This document shows positions 61,112-64,000 of a stretch of DNA of 64,000 nucleotides, one piece after another. This stretch comes from DATHZQ01 sp963823505 (GTDB lineage: Bacteria > Actinomycetota > Acidimicrobiia > Spongiisociales > UBA5794), in contig CAWGLY010000005.1 of NCBI GenBank assembly GCA_963823505.1, forward strand, positions 1,426,001 through 1,490,000, given 5' to 3'. The notes beneath the pieces were generated by a model, which was given only the letters and a program-made list of their open reading frames with translations, did no database searches and was not told the DNA's origin. The position numbers were made by a program, and so were the translations under genes. How positions within the stretch are numbered: the stretch's first letter is position 1; each line of letters starts with the position of its first letter.

Positions 61112-63892
61112 ATGACGACACTGGACCAGACGACCGAGCCCCCCGCAGGCTCGGAGACTCCGTGGTACGCCCTCTCGGCGGACGACACTGCCCGCCGGCT
61201 CGAGGTCGATGCCGACGCAGGGCTCGCCGCTGCCGAGGTCGAGCGCCGACTCGCGAAGTACGGCCGCAACGAGGTGGCGACCGAGCCGCCGCCGACGCTC
61301 TGGGAGACGGCCAAGGGCCAGATCGCCAATCCGATGAACATCATGTTGCTCATCGTTGCGGTGGCGAGCCTGGTGATCGGCCAGATCGCCACCGGCATCA
61401 TCGTCGGCCTGCTGGTGACGTTCAACGTGGTGATGGGCACCAATCAGGAGCGCAAGGCGCTTGCGAGCGTCGATGCGCTCGCCCAGCTCCAGGTGCCGAT
61501 GGCCCGGGTCCGGCGCGACGGGACGGTCGTCGAGGTCGATTCGAGCGGACTGGTGCCCGGTGACGTCGTCCTCGTGGAGGCCGGCGATCTCGTACCCGCC
61601 GATGCTCGTGTCGTGTCCTCGGCGTCGTTGGAGGTGCAGGAGGCAGCCCTGACCGGCGAGAGCGCACCGATCGCCAAGAACACCGTGGCCATTGCCGAAT
61701 CCGACGTGCCACTCGGCGACCGGACCAACCTCGTCTTCCAGAACACCCAGGTGACTCGAGGGTCGGCCGAGGTGATGGTCGTCGCGACGGGCCAAGGCAC
61801 CCAGATGGGCCAGATCGCCGACATGGTGACGGCCACGAAGCGCACCAAGTCGCCGCTGCAGGTCGAACTCGACGACCTCACGAAGATCTTCGGTTTCCTG
61901 GCGTGGGGTGCTGTCGCCATCATCGCGATCGTCGGCATCGCACGAGACCAGGAGTCCGAGACGCTGATCTTGCTGTGCGTCTCGACGGCGATCTCGGCGA
62001 TCCCCACCGGATTGCCGACCTTCGTCCAGCTGATGCTCTCGTCGGGAGCCCAGCGGCTGGCCGAGTCCAAGGCGGTCGTGAAGTCGCTCACCGACGTCGA
62101 GACGCTCGGCGGCACGACGGTGATCAACAGCGACAAGACCGGCACGCTCACGATGAACGCGATGACGTCGGTGACGATGATGACCGGCGGCTCGTGGTAC
62201 AAGATCGAGGGGACCGGCTATGCAACGTCCGGGGCCATCCTCGGCCCGGCCGGCGAGCCCGCCCCAGACTTCAACGGGCTCGCGCTCGGCCTGGCACTGT
62301 GCAGCGACGCAACCGTCGCCGACGACGAGTCGATCATCGGCGATCCCACCGAGGCGGCGCTCGTCGTGCTCGCCGCCAAGATCGGCGTCGACGCCGAGGA
62401 GACCCGCCGCACGCTGCCGCGTGTGGCACTCGTCCCGTTCGACTCCGAATACAAGTTCATGGCCACGTTCCACGACCGGCCGGCCCATCTCGATTTGAAG
62501 CTGCTCACCGAACCGCACTTCATGACGGTGAAGGGCGCACCCGACGTCGTGATCGACCGCTGCTCCGAGGCGGTGTGGCACGGCGAGGTCGTGCCGATGG
62601 AACAGGTTCGCCAGGATCTGCTCGACGCCAACCAGCAGCTTTCCGAGAAGGGGCTGCGCGTCCTCGCCTTCGCCGCACGAGCGCTGTCCGCCGACACGAT
62701 GCGCGCCGCTGCGGACGACCCGATGAGCGAGGTGCACGACCTGGTAATGGTCTCGCTGGTCGGCATCATCGACCCGTTGCGTTCCTCGGCGATCGAGGCC
62801 GTGCGCACCGCACATGGCGCCGGCATAGACGTCCGCATGATCACCGGCGACCACACCGTCACGGCGCGGGCGATCGCCGACCAGTTGGGCCTCGGACCCG
62901 GTGTCATCACGGGCGCCGACCTGCAGAAGCTGAGCGACGAAGAGGTCAAGTCCCAGCTCGCACAGCTGCACGTCTTCGGACGCGTCGCACCCGAGGACAA
63001 GGTTCGTCTCGCCCGCCTGATGCAGGAGTCAGGGGAGGTCGTCGCCATGACCGGCGACGCCGTCAACGACGCAGCGGCCCTCAAACAGGCCGATGTTGGC
63101 GTGGCAATGGGCAGCGGGTCCGAAGTCACCAAGCAGGCCGGCAAGCTGATCCTGACCGACGACAACTTCGGCACGCTCGTGCATGCCGTCGATCTCGGCC
63201 GCGACATCTACCGGCGCATCTCGTCGTACGTGAAACTGCAGCTGACCGTGCTGTCATCGGTGCTCCAGCTGATGCTGATCGCCACGATCTTCAACATCAA
63301 CCAGGGCGTCGCGCTGTTCCCCATGCAATTGCTCTTTGCGAAATTCTTCGTGGTGGCCACCGTCGTCGTCGGTTTCATCGTCGACGTCCCCGACCCCGGC
63401 GTGATGGACCGACCGCCGCGAACCCCCGGTTCGAAGATCGCAACCGGAGCGCAGACCGTCCGCTGGCTGATCAGCGGCTTCATCATCGCCGGTTCGGCAC
63501 TCGCCCTGCTCTCGTGGGGGCCAGGCGAACCGAGCACGACCGACCCGTCGACCTCGATGACCATGGCGTTCGCCGTCGTGGCGCTCAGCGCAGTCAACAT
63601 GGGACTCGTGATGCGCCGCGAGCGGCAAGCACCCTGGTCGTCGCCGGTCTTCCCGTTCCTCGGATGGGTGATGCTCGGCTGGGCCCTCACGTGGGCGGCC
63701 GTCGAGTTGAACATGATGCAACGGCTGCTCGACACCGTGCCCCTCACCGGCGCGCAGTGGACCCTCGTCATCGGCGTCTCACTCGTCTCCCCGGCGCTGG
63801 TCGGGATCGACAAGGCCATCGAGATCCGTCGCCTCGATCGGGAACGGCAAGCGAACCCGGTGGCGGCCCTCGACGCACCGCCCTCGGCCTGA
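61112..63892 (+). CDS. P-type cation-transporting ATPase (P2-like)
   Basis: The protein has 926 residues. The N-terminal cation-ATPase domain (20-90) and TGES (181-184) are followed by the phosphorylated Asp341 in DKTGTLTMNA, KGAPD (474-478) and GDAVND (648-653). Helix M4 reads AISAIPTGLPTF where Ca2+-ATPases have PEGLP; Thr replaces the coordinating Glu. With about ten membrane segments it resembles P2 ATPases (SERCA/PMR1-like), but the altered M4 motif makes the ion uncertain. It directly follows ppk2 and precedes a SulP gene. Confidence 0.9.
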   Translation: MTTLDQTTEPPAGSETPWYALSADDTARRLEVDADAGLAAAEVERRLAKYGRNEVATEPPPTLWETAKGQIANPMNIMLLIVAVASLVIGQIATGIIVGLLVTFNVVMGTNQERKALASVDALAQLQVPMARVRRDGTVVEVDSSGLVPGDVVLVEAGDLVPADARVVSSASLEVQEAALTGESAPIAKNTVAIAESDVPLGDRTNLVFQNTQVTRGSAEVMVVATGQGTQMGQIADMVTATKRTKSPLQVELDDLTKIFGFLAWGAVAIIAIVGIARDQESETLILLCVSTAISAIPTGLPTFVQLMLSSGAQRLAESKAVVKSLTDVETLGGTTVINSDKTGTLTMNAMTSVTMMTGGSWYKIEGTGYATSGAILGPAGEPAPDFNGLALGLALCSDATVADDESIIGDPTEAALVVLAAKIGVDAEETRRTLPRVALVPFDSEYKFMATFHDRPAHLDLKLLTEPHFMTVKGAPDVVIDRCSEAVWHGEVVPMEQVRQDLLDANQQLSEKGLRVLAFAARALSADTMRAAADDPMSEVHDLVMVSLVGIIDPLRSSAIEAVRTAHGAGIDVRMITGDHTVTARAIADQLGLGPGVITGADLQKLSDEEVKSQLAQLHVFGRVAPEDKVRLARLMQESGEVVAMTGDAVNDAAALKQADVGVAMGSGSEVTKQAGKLILTDDNFGTLVHAVDLGRDIYRRISSYVKLQLTVLSSVLQLMLIATIFNINQGVALFPMQLLFAKFFVVATVVVGFIVDVPDPGVMDRPPRTPGSKIATGAQTVRWLISGFIIAGSALALLSWGPGEPSTTDPSTSMTMAFAVVALSAVNMGLVMRRERQAPWSSPVFPFLGWVMLGWALTWAAVELNMMQRLLDTVPLTGAQWTLVIGVSLVSPALVGIDKAIEIRRLDRERQANPVAALDAPPSA

Positions 63893-63906
63893 CCAGCGTC
63901 TCGGCC

Positions 63907-64000
63907 ATGGGTGTGATGCCGATCAGGCACTGGTTGCCGGACTACCAACGGTCGGACTTTCGATTCGACCTGATTGCCGGCATCACCGTCGCTGCGCTCG
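63907..64000 (+). CDS. SulP-family sulfate permease, partial
   Basis: ATG 63907 begins MGVMPIRHWLPDYQRSDF and then FDLIAGITVAA, the N-terminal signature of SulP anion transporters. Only 31 residues are inside the window. It starts 14 bp after the P-type ATPase stop and is probably in the same operon. An ATG at 63916 would be three residues shorter. Confidence 0.75.
   Translation, partial: MGVMPIRHWLPDYQRSDFRFDLIAGITVAAL

Noticed and set aside
61052..62971. 639-codon minus-strand frame opposite the P-type ATPase
   Set aside because: Antisense to a gene with all P-type motifs; reads as His/Asp/Gly-rich non-protein.

Overview
The window is high-GC DNA from an actinobacterium-like organism. Most genes are separated by ATGA or GTGA overlaps or by short gaps. 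Evidence for the lineage is a WhiB-type regulator, a mycothiol-dependent-isomerase-like gene, DUF3107 and DUF5317 proteins, a 72-residue biotinyl protein, Ku plus an ATP-dependent ligase, and the block argS-lysA-hom-rho-rpmE-prfA-prmC-sua5-...-atpI-atpB-atpE-atpF. That order matches the one I know from Mycobacterium tuberculosis. The style resembles uncultured Acidimicrobiia-type actinobacteria, but I cannot fix the rank from sequence alone.

Layout. (a) 1-2.0 kb, minus strand: start of the F1Fo ATP synthase operon (atpZ-like, atpI, atpB, atpE, atpF running off the window). (b) 2.1-8.9 kb: surface-polysaccharide cassette with a flippase-like protein, a polytopic glycosyltransferase-like protein, a decayed second copy of it, a GT2 glycosyltransferase and a WecE-type sugar aminotransferase. 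(c) 8.9-21.9 kb, mainly minus strand: glyA, sua5, prmC, prfA, DUF1385, rpmE, rho, hom, lysA, argS, interrupted by a plus-strand MOSC/rhodanese/rhodanese trio. Four 7-bp-period tandem arrays lie in the intergenic gaps of this block. (d) 22.0-22.6 kb: tRNA-Arg(CCG), followed by diverged repeats that start with a copy of the tRNA 3' end. (e) 22.6-33.6 kb: metallophosphatase, PBP4-type carboxypeptidase, TipA-type regulator with a perfect operator palindrome, CPBP protein, Ku/ligase pair, YqeY, WhiB, DUF3107, Mrp and a divergent SufR-like regulator. (f) 33.9-41.6 kb: frameshifted isomerase-like gene, M19 dipeptidase, acyltransferase, frameshifted aconitase and a large NAD-binding protein. (g) 41.6-43.7 kb: gene-poor accessory stretch with an AAA/DUF4143 protein. 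(h) 43.7-58.2 kb: sulfite-oxidase-like protein, TlpA-like thioredoxin, biotinyl protein, an HD-GYP pair, gamma-glutamyltransferase with a trans-3-hydroxyproline dehydratase-like protein, transglycosylase, RlmN, peroxiredoxin, GalU, transaldolase and an ABC exporter. (i) 58.2-64 kb: remnant of a Sap/GAP-type membrane protein, ClC-type channel, PPK2, P-type ATPase and the start of a SulP transporter.

Caveat: several genes carry frameshifts (aconitase, isomerase-like, both glycosyltransferase copies, HAD and Sap/GAP remnants). Aconitase is a core enzyme, so some of these may be assembly or read errors rather than biology. No insertion sequence, integrase gene or CRISPR array was seen. The least explained signals are the 7-bp-period arrays, the tRNA-3'-end repeats, and a flippase gene whose only well-placed start codon is ATC.
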